From NCBI GenBank assembly GCA_947631885.1, contig CANRMZ010000023.1, positions 1 to 11,427 on the forward strand: DNA of 11,427 bases, written 5' to 3'. Source of the stretch: an uncultured Bacilli bacterium. Lineage in GTDB: Bacteria > Bacillota_I > Bacilli_A > RF39 > UBA660. The first letter of the stretch is position 1. Every line of letters begins with the position of its first letter. The notes below the pieces were generated by a model, which worked only from the letters and a program-made list of their open reading frames with translations, did no database searches and was not told the origin of the DNA. Below are positions 1 through 6,420 of this stretch, one piece after another. The position numbers were made by a program, and so were the translations under genes.

Positions 1-347
1 TGTGACTTCAGATTTTCACCATCTTCTGCTATAAGCAGAAATTTTCCATCAAATATAAAATCATCTATATAATCAACCCTTTTAAAAGTTATAGTAATAT
101 ACTCTTCATCGCTTATATTACAACTTTCTATAATATCAGTATTTTTGTTTATTATTTGTTCAATATCGGTATTTGGTTTAAATAAAACTGTTCTATAAAT
201 TTGTTGATTGCTCTGAATATCTTTCTTATTAGCTATATTGTTATAAGTTATATTCATAATAATCGCAAGAAGCAAACCAAGAATAATAATTATTATATTC
301 TTAAATAAATATTTAGTATCTATTAATCCTTTTAAAAAAACTATCAT
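1..347 (-). CDS. Membrane protein, N-terminal part only; probable second half of a MacB/FtsX-like permease pair
   Basis: The frame opens with ATG at 345-347, overlapping the TGA stop of the permease upstream (ATGA), and stays open for 115 codons to the window edge, where it is cut. An AAGGG ribosome binding site sits about 9 bases before the ATG. A basic N terminus (K6, K12, K16) is followed by one hydrophobic segment at about residues 17-36 and then a polar, probably extracytoplasmic stretch from residue 37. This is the layout of the first span and start of the outer domain in MacB/FtsX permeases. Being third in line after an ATPase and a complete permease, it probably supplies the partner permease or an accessory subunit. 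The C-terminal spans that would prove membership of the permease family lie outside the window, so the family is inference. Confidence 0.75.
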   Translation of the reverse strand, partial: MIVFLKGLIDTKYLFKNIIIIILGLLLAIIMNITYNNIANKKDIQSNQQIYRTVLFKPNTDIEQIINKNTDIIESCNISDEEYITITFKRVDYIDDFIFDGKFLLIAEDGENLKS

Positions 348-1528
348 GCTAAAATATCCCTTATTTCTTCTTTCATACAATTTCTTACAATTCTTATAGA
401 AACTATAAAAGTGATAAATAAAGATATAACAACAAATAATGCCATTATTAAATAAGATATCTTAATATCAAATGTTGCAAAATTAACTATTTTTCTAGCA
501 AAATATTGGATGACATACTTAATAGCTAAAACGAAAAAGCTAGAAATTGCATATGAAATTAAAAGCAGTTCGAAAACCCCATAGTATATAATAAACTGGA
601 TTGTAGAATAAGAATAGCCCAAGGCTCTATACAATGCAATATTTTTTCTTTTACTTTTAATGTAATTCACTACATAAATATATAAAGTAATAGTTGAGAT
701 TATAAAAAAAGCCACTGAAAGTATGTATACAGAGTTAACAATTGAATCCATAAAAAAGATTTCGATGTTGGGTACAGAATAATCTATTTTATTTTCATTT
801 AAAATATTTGTGATTTTTGAGACATTTCTATAATCATCTACAAAAATAGTCATTGCTTTATAATATGCATCATCATAATTATAAGGTTTCCAATCTTCAT
901 AAAGCTTTTTTACAAAATCTCTCGAACCATAACAACCATTATAATTATAGTTAAGCGTTGGATCAAATAGCCCAACAATTTTAACTTTGTATGTGTATTC
1001 TTTAATTTCATCCTTGGAAATTTTTTGATAATTTTTAATCTCTATTTCTTTATTTAAATATTTTTCCATATCTAATAAATCTTCTACATATTTATCGTCA
1101 TATGCCCCAAAGGCCAAACGATTTGGGCAAATAATTTCATCTTCATTGATTATAGAATGCCCTTTAATAACACTGGGAACAAAACTATCTATATTTTGAA
1201 AAATTCCTAATGTTAAATTTTTATTTTGTTCAGGCCAATATACAGCTGCATAGTATTCGTTCATATCTTTAATAATGGTCACCACATGTGCTTCATCTTG
1301 CAAATTTAGCTTTAATACATCCTCTTTTTGATCTTCGCGTATAATTTGAATCATCTTGACACTATAACTATTATTCATTAAAAAATTAGAAGCCTCATCA
1401 TAAGTTTTGTATAATGAAAAAGGTATATAAACTAAAACAAAGGTTATTGTAACGATTATTATAAATACAATTTTTTTTGCGGTTTTTTTATTACTTATAT
1501 GAGCTAGTTTTAATAAGTCCTTACTCAT
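344..1528 (-). CDS. FtsX/MacB-type ABC transporter permease
   Basis: This 394-residue permease has the four-span layout of the MacB/LolC/FtsX class. There is one span at about 19-40, a large extracytoplasmic domain at about 41-260, and three C-terminal spans at about 266-290, 312-340 and 355-381. The cytoplasmic stretch after span 2 carries the typical coupling motif, KRKNIALYRALGYS at 293-306. The protein ends in EEIRDILA, like the conserved tail of FtsX-domain proteins. Its ATG (1526-1528) overlaps the end of the ATPase gene by 8 bases, and its TGA overlaps the next membrane gene, so all three should be translationally coupled. MacB-class systems usually move substrates that are already outside the membrane, or transmit mechanical force. 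The two secreted proteins encoded upstream are the obvious candidate substrates. This is sure at superfamily level; the substrate is inference. Confidence 0.88.
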   Translation of the reverse strand: MSKDLLKLAHISNKKTAKKIVFIIIVTITFVLVYIPFSLYKTYDEASNFLMNNSYSVKMIQIIREDQKEDVLKLNLQDEAHVVTIIKDMNEYYAAVYWPEQNKNLTLGIFQNIDSFVPSVIKGHSIINEDEIICPNRLAFGAYDDKYVEDLLDMEKYLNKEIEIKNYQKISKDEIKEYTYKVKIVGLFDPTLNYNYNGCYGSRDFVKKLYEDWKPYNYDDAYYKAMTIFVDDYRNVSKITNILNENKIDYSVPNIEIFFMDSIVNSVYILSVAFFIISTITLYIYVVNYIKSKRKNIALYRALGYSYSTIQFIIYYGVFELLLISYAISSFFVLAIKYVIQYFARKIVNFATFDIKISYLIMALFVVISLFITFIVSIRIVRNCMKEEIRDILA

Positions 1529-2180
1529 ATATTACACCATCTTTAATATGATATAACACATCACAATACTCTTTTATTTGTTCATTATGAGTTACTACTA
1601 TAACACACTTTTCTTTTGATATCTCTTTTAATAATTTAAATATTTCTATCTCGGTTTTAGAATCTAAATTTCCTGTTGGTTCATCCGCAATAACATAGTC
1701 AGGATTGTTAATTAAAGCTCTTATAATAGCTACTCTTTGCATTTCGCCCCCAGAAAGTTCAGATGGATAATGATTCATTCTATTTGCTAAATGAAATCTT
1801 TCAAATAAATCTTTAGCGTATTCCTTTTTTTCTTTAATTTCCTTTTTATTAATAATACATGGAAGTATAGCATTTTCAAAAGCGGTTAATTTATTATCTA
1901 AAAAATAAGATTGAAATACAAAGCCAATTTTTTTATTTCTTATTTTTGCTTTTTCTTTTTCTTTTAACTTTGATACATTTTTGCCTTCAAATATATATAT
2001 TCCGGTCGTTGGTGAATCTAATAACCCCAAAATACTTATAAGTGTACTTTTTCCGGCTCCTGATTTGCCCATTATAGCATATAATTTTCCTTTATCAAAT
2101 TCCTTATTAACATTTTTTAATACTTCAATCTCATTAGGCTTTCCAATATTATATTTTTTTGATAAATTTATTAATTTCAT
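1521..2180 (-). CDS. ABC transporter ATP-binding protein, MacB/LolD class
   Basis: This complete 219-residue nucleotide-binding protein powers the membrane partner(s) encoded next. All motifs are intact: Walker A GKSGAGKST (38-46), Q-loop Q90 in FVFQSY, signature LSGGEMQR (142-149), Walker B YVIADEP (162-168) with catalytic E167, D-loop NLDS (171-174) and H-loop H198. The early LISILGLLD and the ADEPTGNLDS block are typical of the MacB/LolD/FtsE group. The same group includes ATPases linked to lactococcin 972-type bacteriocin loci. The ATG (2178-2180) follows a strong AAGAGGTG site (2188-2195). A perfect-stem terminator lies immediately upstream and leaves almost no room for a separate promoter, so expression may depend on readthrough from the secreted-protein genes. 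Confidence 0.93.
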   Translation of the reverse strand: MKLINLSKKYNIGKPNEIEVLKNVNKEFDKGKLYAIMGKSGAGKSTLISILGLLDSPTTGIYIFEGKNVSKLKEKEKAKIRNKKIGFVFQSYFLDNKLTAFENAILPCIINKKEIKEKKEYAKDLFERFHLANRMNHYPSELSGGEMQRVAIIRALINNPDYVIADEPTGNLDSKTEIEIFKLLKEISKEKCVIVVTHNEQIKEYCDVLYHIKDGVIYE

Positions 2181-2187
2181 TTATTTT

Positions 2188-2195
2188 CACCTCTT
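2188..2195 (-). promoter_or_regulatory. Ribosome binding site of the MacB-class ATPase, abutting a terminator
   Basis: AAGAGGTG on the minus strand lies 7 bases before the ATG at 2180. It is noteworthy because the T-tract of the upstream terminator (2201-2206) ends only about five bases before it. Transcript release and translation start of the transporter operon are therefore packed into about 55 bases. Confidence 0.7.
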
Positions 2196-2200
2196 TACCA

Positions 2201-2244
2201 AAAATTATAATAGCTAAGAATGATTTTAAATTCTTAGCTATTAT
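2201..2244 (-). terminator. Rho-independent terminator or attenuator between the secreted-protein genes and the transporter operon
   Basis: Arms at 2207-2220 and 2231-2244 form a perfect 14-bp inverted repeat (core TAGCTAAGAA / TTCTTAGCTA) with a 10-base loop. On the minus strand it is followed by AATTTTT. It begins 9 bases after the stop codon of the 139-residue gene and ends just before the ribosome binding site of the ATPase. The stem is AT-rich, so termination is probably partial. That would let the secreted protein be made in excess over the transporter. Confidence 0.72.
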
Positions 2245-2253
2245 ATAATTTTA

Positions 2254-2673
2254 TTAGCTGTTTGCGCTATCGCTATTATAAACTTTAACTGTTCCTTTCA
2301 TATAAACGCTATATGATGCTAATTGATATTTATATACTCCTGGAACCAGTTTATAGTAACTTTCACTATCAGTAACATTCTCAACTGGATCATAGAAGCG
2401 ATAGGTCAATTGAGCTTCATATATTCCTAGGGCACTTCTTTTTCTAGCGACTACATCAAGATAAGAGCCCTCTGTATCTGTTCTAACATAAGTCGGAGTA
2501 TTAGTAACTTTTTGATAATTTAAGTCCATAGTTCTAGCTTCAGAAATAACACTACTTGCTGCATTTAACGAGTATGTAATATCCAATATAGTAACGGTTA
2601 AAGCCTTGGCAGATGCAATCATTAATAATGAACAAGCTAAAATTCCTATACAGCCTAAAATTTTTCTTTTCAT
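2254..2673 (-). CDS. Small secreted protein of unknown function (139 aa)
   Basis: I do not recognise a family. The protein starts with a clear Sec signal peptide: basic MKRK, a hydrophobic core at about 5-21, and a likely signal peptidase I site after A24 (SAKA|LT). The mature part is about 115 residues. It has no cysteine, many Tyr/Val/Thr residues in alternating patterns (for example YYKLVPGVYKYQLASYSVYM at 106-125) and a polar Ser/Asn tail, all suggesting a small beta-sandwich or beta-barrel. The ATG is preceded by a strong AGAAAGGAGC site (2678-2687). It lies between a second secreted protein and a MacB-class transporter, with a terminator directly after it. Size, export signal and position recall secreted-peptide or lactococcin 972-like loci, but I see no decisive sequence match. 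It could equally be a transporter accessory or a surface protein. Confidence 0.85.
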   Translation of the reverse strand: MKRKILGCIGILACSLLMIASAKALTVTILDITYSLNAASSVISEARTMDLNYQKVTNTPTYVRTDTEGSYLDVVARKRSALGIYEAQLTYRFYDPVENVTDSESYYKLVPGVYKYQLASYSVYMKGTVKVYNSDSANS

Positions 2674-2708
2674 ATTGCTCCTTTCTAATTTTTATTTATA
2701 ACGAACTC

Positions 2709-2740
2709 TTTAATGTTTCCGGATTTCATATATCATTAAA
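2709..2740. promoter_or_regulatory. Inverted repeat in the leader of the 139-aa secreted gene
   Basis: TTTAATG (2709-2715) and CATTAAA (2734-2740) are perfect 7-bp arms around an 18-base spacer that itself contains the palindrome TCCGGA. It lies 36-67 bases upstream of the start codon, in the 196-bp gap between the two secreted-protein genes. It could be an operator or a leader hairpin. No good -35/-10 pair is visible beside it, and no terminator occurs in this gap, so the two secreted genes may share a transcript. Confidence 0.3.
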
Positions 2741-2869
2741 ATAGTTGTTATCATAATTAATTGTATAGAAAATTAAATCTTATTATTTTTAAAAAGAGTG
2801 TAATTAAAATAAATTCATTTTTTTCTTTAAAATTATAGTATTTTCAATTTAAATCGATGACTTAACAAT

Positions 2870-3586
2870 TTAGATAGTAATATCAACACCATTCATACCA
2901 TCATATTTACTTTTTATACTATCATCGAATTTGATGACACCTCCATACCCTAAATATGAAATTGTATACTTTTTACTTTGGTTTAATGTCGTAGTAGATG
3001 AAGCATGTTGATAACTACCATATACGTTACCAGTTCCTGAAACCAAAAAAGTTAATGAAATTTCAAGCCCTGTTCCAGTCCCTAAAAGGAAAGAGCTGCC
3101 AAATCCATTAGAAAATTGTTGTTTCTCACTAGAATAAGAAGTTATTAAACTTCCATTTGATATATAAGTTTGTTTAAATGTAAAGGAGCCACTTAATGAA
3201 ACTCCATCCAATCTGACAGCTATTACATCATAACTTTTAATCGTAGGCACGCCTTTCCAAGTAGCCATCAGAGTAATATAATTACCGTTCTTAATTAATT
3301 TTACAGTTTTAGCACTTGAAGAGAAAGATGTCCCACATGGTAATATTTCTGGATATTCTTCAACAATAATTTCATTTATGTTAGATGAAGTTATCATTTT
3401 ATATTCATCATATGTTATTGTTTGAATATAACTTTTTGAATATATATTAATTAGCTTATTATATTGTTCTCTTTCAAATACTACGCCGTTTTGATTAACG
3501 TACCTTTCTCCATTAATAACTTTGGCATTTGCAATAGTCGGCAAAGCAATAAATAATATAAATAAAATAAATAAAAATTTTTTCAT
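2870..3586 (-). CDS. Secreted beta-rich protein of unknown function (238 aa)
   Basis: I cannot assign a named family. The N terminus is a textbook signal peptide: MKK, a hydrophobic core at 4-16, and cleavage probably after A21 (ANA|KV). Residues about 23-80 look like a short N-terminal region (NQNGVVFEREQYNKLINIYS at 31-50) of mixed helix and strand. From about residue 85 on, the sequence is Gly/Ser/Thr-rich with alternating hydrophobics, as in a secreted beta-sandwich. There is a single cysteine (C84) and no lipobox, wall-anchor motif or C-terminal membrane span, so release into the medium or loose surface association is expected. The ATG is preceded by GAGGAGAG. The gene starts its own transcript after the terminator of the regulator gene, behind a promoter carrying 21-bp-spaced direct repeats. 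A binding, toxin or adhesin role is possible but unproven. Confidence 0.85.
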   Translation of the reverse strand: MKKFLFILFILFIALPTIANAKVINGERYVNQNGVVFEREQYNKLINIYSKSYIQTITYDEYKMITSSNINEIIVEEYPEILPCGTSFSSSAKTVKLIKNGNYITLMATWKGVPTIKSYDVIAVRLDGVSLSGSFTFKQTYISNGSLITSYSSEKQQFSNGFGSSFLLGTGTGLEISLTFLVSGTGNVYGSYQHASSTTTLNQSKKYTISYLGYGGVIKFDDSIKSKYDGMNGVDITI

Positions 3587-3610
3587 TATCTCTCCTCGCT
3601 TTCAAAAAAA

Positions 3611-3639
3611 AGTATATCACTACATTTTGCGTTTATAAC
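3611..3639 (-). promoter_or_regulatory. Promoter of the 238-aa secreted gene, with a poor -35
   Basis: The -10 is TATACT (3611-3616). At a 17-bp spacing the -35 position reads GTTATA (3634-3639), a poor match to TTGACA. The gene starts 25 bases downstream of the -10, with the ribosome binding site between. A weak -35 overlapped by repeats fits a promoter that needs an activator. Confidence 0.45.
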
Positions 3640-3654
3640 TCTACATTTAGTAGA
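3620..3654. promoter_or_regulatory. Two direct repeats CTACATTT exactly 21 bp apart, the distal one inside a short dyad
   Basis: CTACATTT occurs at 3620-3627 and again at 3641-3648, with start-to-start distance 21 bp, about two helical turns. The distal copy is part of the inverted repeat TCTAC-ATTTA-GTAGA (3640-3654). The pair covers the -35 region and the stretch just upstream of the promoter for the 238-residue secreted gene. Dimeric activators of bacteriocin-type loci often bind direct repeats with this spacing. The membrane-anchored regulator encoded immediately upstream is the most likely binder; that is inference. Confidence 0.45.
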
Positions 3655-3657
3655 ATA

Positions 3658-3690
3658 TTAAAAAAACATTCTATTTTGAGTAGAATGTTT
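3658..3690 (-). terminator. Rho-independent terminator of the membrane-anchored regulator gene
   Basis: Perfect 10-bp arms AAACATTCTA (3664-3673) and TAGAATGTTT (3681-3690) enclose a 7-base loop and are followed on the minus strand by a run of T. It lies 12 bases past the stop codon at 3702. It separates regulator transcription from the secreted-protein genes, which therefore have their own promoter. Confidence 0.85.
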
Positions 3691-3701
3691 TCTATAAGCT
3701 T

Positions 3702-4784
3702 TTAAATTTCTTTTAAATAAGATATATACATAGCGAAATCTTCTATACTACTGCAACTTTCTAGGTCACAATTTTTCTTTTCTTTAATGTTTAATTCTTT
3801 ATTTTGAACTAATTCGCCATTTACAAGTTTTTCATAAGATATATTATCTAATCCAACTCGACTAGAAATCTTTTCTATAACATCATCTTTTACAATTGAG
3901 ATTATAAAATTATTCGACTCAACATCATAGATACAGGTTGTTTTTTCTGCTATTTGCTTTTCTAAATAGCTTTCATAATCTATAAAGTCAATGTCAAGAA
4001 GTTTGTCCTTTAAGCTTTCATTCAAAGATGTAGTTCTCTTCTCCAAAATATTGTCTATTTTTCTTGGGAAAATATTATCATTCGTATATTTTTCTTCAAA
4101 TATAAGATTAACGATTTCCTCTTCATTATCTTCATATATTATTTCTAAATATACTTTATTATTTAATAAATTTTGTAAGTAATATTCTGAATAGCCATTA
4201 TTTTCTTCAATATAATAATCTTTATTAGCTCCAGCAAAAATATTAATTGTTTTATTATCTTCGTTAATATAATACATCCGAATTTTTTCTACAGCTCGCT
4301 TGGTTGAAATTTTGTTAAAGTTTAATATATTGATTTTATTAGTAATTAGTAAAGTTGAATTTAACATGCTAATGTTATTATTTTCATAGGCTATTGTATA
4401 AACTTTAATAGAATTTCTTATAAAGATAATATAAATCGAAATTAAAAAACCTATAATTATTAACAAAATTGAAACTACTAAAAAATTTACTTTTTTTCTA
4501 TATCTATTATAGTTATTCTTATATACGTTAATAAAATTTTTCCGTATTTTTTCTTTATTATAACTACCTAATTTTTCTCCATAAATTAATTCTTCTACAC
4601 TAATATTAAAAATGTCAGCGATTTCATTCAAAACATTTGGATTACTTGGAAATGAAATACCCCTTTCCCATTTAGAAATATTTTTATCGCTATAATGAAT
4701 TAAATCTCCAAGTTCTTTTTGTGTTAAATGTCTATTTTTTCTTAATTCAGACAAAAATTTTCCCCTTTTTTCATCATCTATCAC
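3702..4784 (-). CDS. Membrane-anchored XRE-family regulator with extracytoplasmic domain (360 aa)
   Basis: An N-terminal XRE-type helix-turn-helix (about 8-64; ISKWERG at 36-42) is followed by a basic linker, one membrane span at about 100-122 and an outside domain of about 235 residues. This is the layout of a one-component sensor that binds DNA inside and reads a signal outside. The outside domain aligns colinearly with the regulator at 8093-9205: IKVYTIAY versus IQIFTIYG just after the span, YTND at 233-236 in both, and a C-terminal C-x4-C (C339, C344). The start is GTG (4782-4784) behind AAGGTGG; the resulting MIDDEKRGKF matches the starts of the paralogs. A perfect dyad overlaps the promoter. 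The gene precedes two secreted proteins and a MacB-type transporter, which it probably controls (inference). Confidence 0.88.
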   Translation of the reverse strand: MIDDEKRGKFLSELRKNRHLTQKELGDLIHYSDKNISKWERGISFPSNPNVLNEIADIFNISVEELIYGEKLGSYNKEKIRKNFINVYKNNYNRYRKKVNFLVVSILLIIIGFLISIYIIFIRNSIKVYTIAYENNNISMLNSTLLITNKINILNFNKISTKRAVEKIRMYYINEDNKTINIFAGANKDYYIEENNGYSEYYLQNLLNNKVYLEIIYEDNEEEIVNLIFEEKYTNDNIFPRKIDNILEKRTTSLNESLKDKLLDIDFIDYESYLEKQIAEKTTCIYDVESNNFIISIVKDDVIEKISSRVGLDNISYEKLVNGELVQNKELNIKEKKNCDLESCSSIEDFAMYISYLKEI

Positions 4785-4807
4785 TACGCACCACCTTGCT
4801 TATTTCC

Positions 4808-4828
4808 ATATTTATTATAAGTAAATAT
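4808..4828. promoter_or_regulatory. Operator-like dyad over the -10 of the 360-aa regulator
   Basis: ATATTTA (4808-4814) and TAAATAT (4822-4828) are perfect 7-bp arms with a 7-base centre that contains most of the -10 box. Farther out, GCTTATTT (4799-4806) and AAATTAGC (4834-4841) form a nearly concentric imperfect pair with 7 of 8 positions matching. Placement on the promoter suggests binding by the gene's own product. The AT-richness of the arms lowers confidence. Confidence 0.4.
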
Positions 4829-4842
4829 TCAAAAATTAGCAA
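4814..4842 (-). promoter_or_regulatory. Promoter of the 360-aa regulator gene
   Basis: On the minus strand TTGCTA (4837-4842), a 17-bp spacer and a perfect TATAAT (4814-4819) lie just before the AAGGTGG ribosome binding site and the GTG at 4784. The predicted leader is about 22 bases. No convincing terminator was seen between the end of the preceding gene (4896) and this promoter. Confidence 0.6.
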
Positions 4843-4895
4843 ATAATAAATAAAATCGCTATTATAGACTATAAATATTATATTATTAATCTATA

Positions 4896-5801
4896 TTACA
4901 TATATAATTTGGGATAACCTTGACTTTCGATTTGCTCCCATACATAATCGATATCTAATTGATAGGAATTTTTATAATACTTTGAAGTTGAGTCATAAAT
5001 TCTATCCAAATAGGTAAAATTATAAATCAATGTTACCTCTTCAGTATCAAATGTTTTAATTAACTCTGGCCCCGAAGTTTGAATCTCTTTATCTGCTAAA
5101 ATATAATTACTAAGAATAAAGTCCGTGAAATCATTTAAATCTTCTGCTACGGCTTTAATAATTATTTCCCTATTTTCTTGCAAAAAATTTGTGTTTTTAG
5201 TTTTCAACAAATTATAAACATTTATTAGTTTACTATTTTTTTGTATTTTTTGAGCTATATTATCTTCCATATCTTTATAACCTAGTGTGGCAAGATAATC
5301 TTTATAGCAATCATTAAAGCCCTTTTTAGTTATAACCTTTTTCTTTATAATATATTTATAAACTCCCTTATCTTCGGTATAGTAATACTTTCCTTGACGA
5401 ACTAGCATATTCTCTCTTAATCCATGAGTGATATTATTGAAGTATGTCATAACTTTAGAAAAATTAGTAAATGCTTCATATAAAAGATCACTATCTTCTG
5501 TTTCGCTAGATAATAAGGATAATGAAGGAATAAAATCATATTTTGCAAAATCATATATTAAATCATTTTTACCTGTTTTTTCCCCGGGAAGTGATGATTC
5601 AACATGTCTAATATCTGACATTAGAAAATCGAGGGATTTTTCATAACTTAAAGATAAAGCAAGGCTAGAACGGATAAAATCATCATAACTTGCAATCATT
5701 TTGTCTTCTTGTTTAATATATCTATATCCTAAAAAAAGTAATAATGCCAAACTTATTATTAATAATATGATTATAATAACCATATTTTTATTTTTTTTCA
5801 T
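4896..5801 (-). CDS. Single-span protein with large external domain, last gene of the ABC-2 operon (301 aa)
   Basis: I do not recognise a family. A basic start (MKKNKN) is followed by one strongly hydrophobic span at about 8-27 with no lipobox or clear cleavage site, so it is probably a membrane-anchored protein with about 270 residues outside. The external part looks mainly helical, rich in Leu, Ser, Asp and Lys, with one cysteine (C165). Its ATG (5799-5801) overlaps the end of the ATPase gene by 14 bases, with GGGGAG about 10 bases before it inside that gene. It must therefore be translated from the same message as the exporter. An accessory subunit, an immunity-like protein or a substrate-capturing protein for the transporter are all possible. 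Nothing in the sequence decides between them. Confidence 0.82.
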   Translation of the reverse strand: MKKNKNMVIIIILLIISLALLLFLGYRYIKQEDKMIASYDDFIRSSLALSLSYEKSLDFLMSDIRHVESSLPGEKTGKNDLIYDFAKYDFIPSLSLLSSETEDSDLLYEAFTNFSKVMTYFNNITHGLRENMLVRQGKYYYTEDKGVYKYIIKKKVITKKGFNDCYKDYLATLGYKDMEDNIAQKIQKNSKLINVYNLLKTKNTNFLQENREIIIKAVAEDLNDFTDFILSNYILADKEIQTSGPELIKTFDTEEVTLIYNFTYLDRIYDSTSKYYKNSYQLDIDYVWEQIESQGYPKLYM

Positions 5802-6420
5802 ATAATGTTAACTCCCCTTTATTTATTTCATATACATAGTCACATAAAGTTTTAATATCTTCTTCATAATGGCTAGTAATAATAATTGTAGTCCCTTTTT
5901 CCTTTAAATCCAAAAGAACCTTTCTAAAATAAAGGACACTTTCTTTATCTAAACCATTAAATGGTTCATCAAGCACTAATACCTTTGGTTTTTCCATTAA
6001 AGCTTGAGCAATTTTTAATTTTTGTTTCATTCCCGTTGAATAATTTTTATATTTAGTCTTATTAAATGGATCTAATTTTACAAATCTCATAATATCGTAT
6101 ATGTCTTTATCCTTAATCTTATTTTTTAAAAGTGAAATAAGTTTTAAATTTTTAAATCCCGATTCATATTCGATAAATCCCGTATCAATAAGCACACCGA
6201 AATCATCATAAATGGTTAATTTATCATCAATAACTACTTCTCCACTAGTTGGCTTATAAAGTCCAACTATAATTTTAAGCAAAACCGTTTTACCACTACC
6301 ATTGTAACCAATAATTCCAGTAATTTTTTCTTTATTAAATGAAATATTTATATTATTTAAAACTTCATTATTATTAAACTTTTTTGATAAGTTTTTGGTA
6401 TATATAATAGCTTTATTCAT
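5788..6420 (-). CDS. ABC transporter ATP-binding protein, ABC-2 exporter type
   Basis: This complete 210-residue ATPase has Walker A GYNGSGKT (38-45), signature STGMKQKL (128-135), Walker B VLVLDEP (147-153) with catalytic E152, the NGLD D-loop (155-158) and H-loop H184. The STGMKQ signature, in place of the usual SGGQ, and the short length are typical of exporter ATPases of the CcmA/NatA/BcrA-like group that pair with ABC-2 membrane subunits. Two such subunits are encoded immediately upstream. The ATG (6418-6420) has a very strong AAGGAGGG site about 7 bases before it and overlaps the stop of the repaired reading of the frameshifted permease. The preserved overlap argues that the permease was intact until recently. 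The substrate is unknown; family peers export drugs, peptides or antibiotics. Confidence 0.93.
   Translation of the reverse strand: MNKAIIYTKNLSKKFNNNEVLNNINISFNKEKITGIIGYNGSGKTVLLKIIVGLYKPTSGEVVIDDKLTIYDDFGVLIDTGFIEYESGFKNLKLISLLKNKIKDKDIYDIMRFVKLDPFNKTKYKNYSTGMKQKLKIAQALMEKPKVLVLDEPFNGLDKESVLYFRKVLLDLKEKGTTIIITSHYEEDIKTLCDYVYEINKGELTLYEKK

Noticed and set aside
24..40. Perfect 7-bp hairpin TTCTGCT-ATA-AGCAGAA followed by ATTTT on the plus strand, like a terminator
   Set aside because: It lies inside the minus-strand membrane-protein frame and there is no plus-strand gene for it to end.
1981..2217. Plus-strand open frame opposite the MacB-class ATPase, and similar ones at 3991-4182, 5428-5646, 6761-6952, 9865-10071 and 10909-11193
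   Set aside because: All lie antisense to well-supported genes with domain motifs, lack ribosome binding sites and protein-like composition, and look like mirror products of AT-rich coding sequence.
2832..2848. TATAAT with nearby TTGAAA as a promoter for the 139-aa secreted gene
   Set aside because: The two boxes are only 4 bases apart and no other good -35 fits; in such AT-rich DNA a lone TATAAT is weak evidence.
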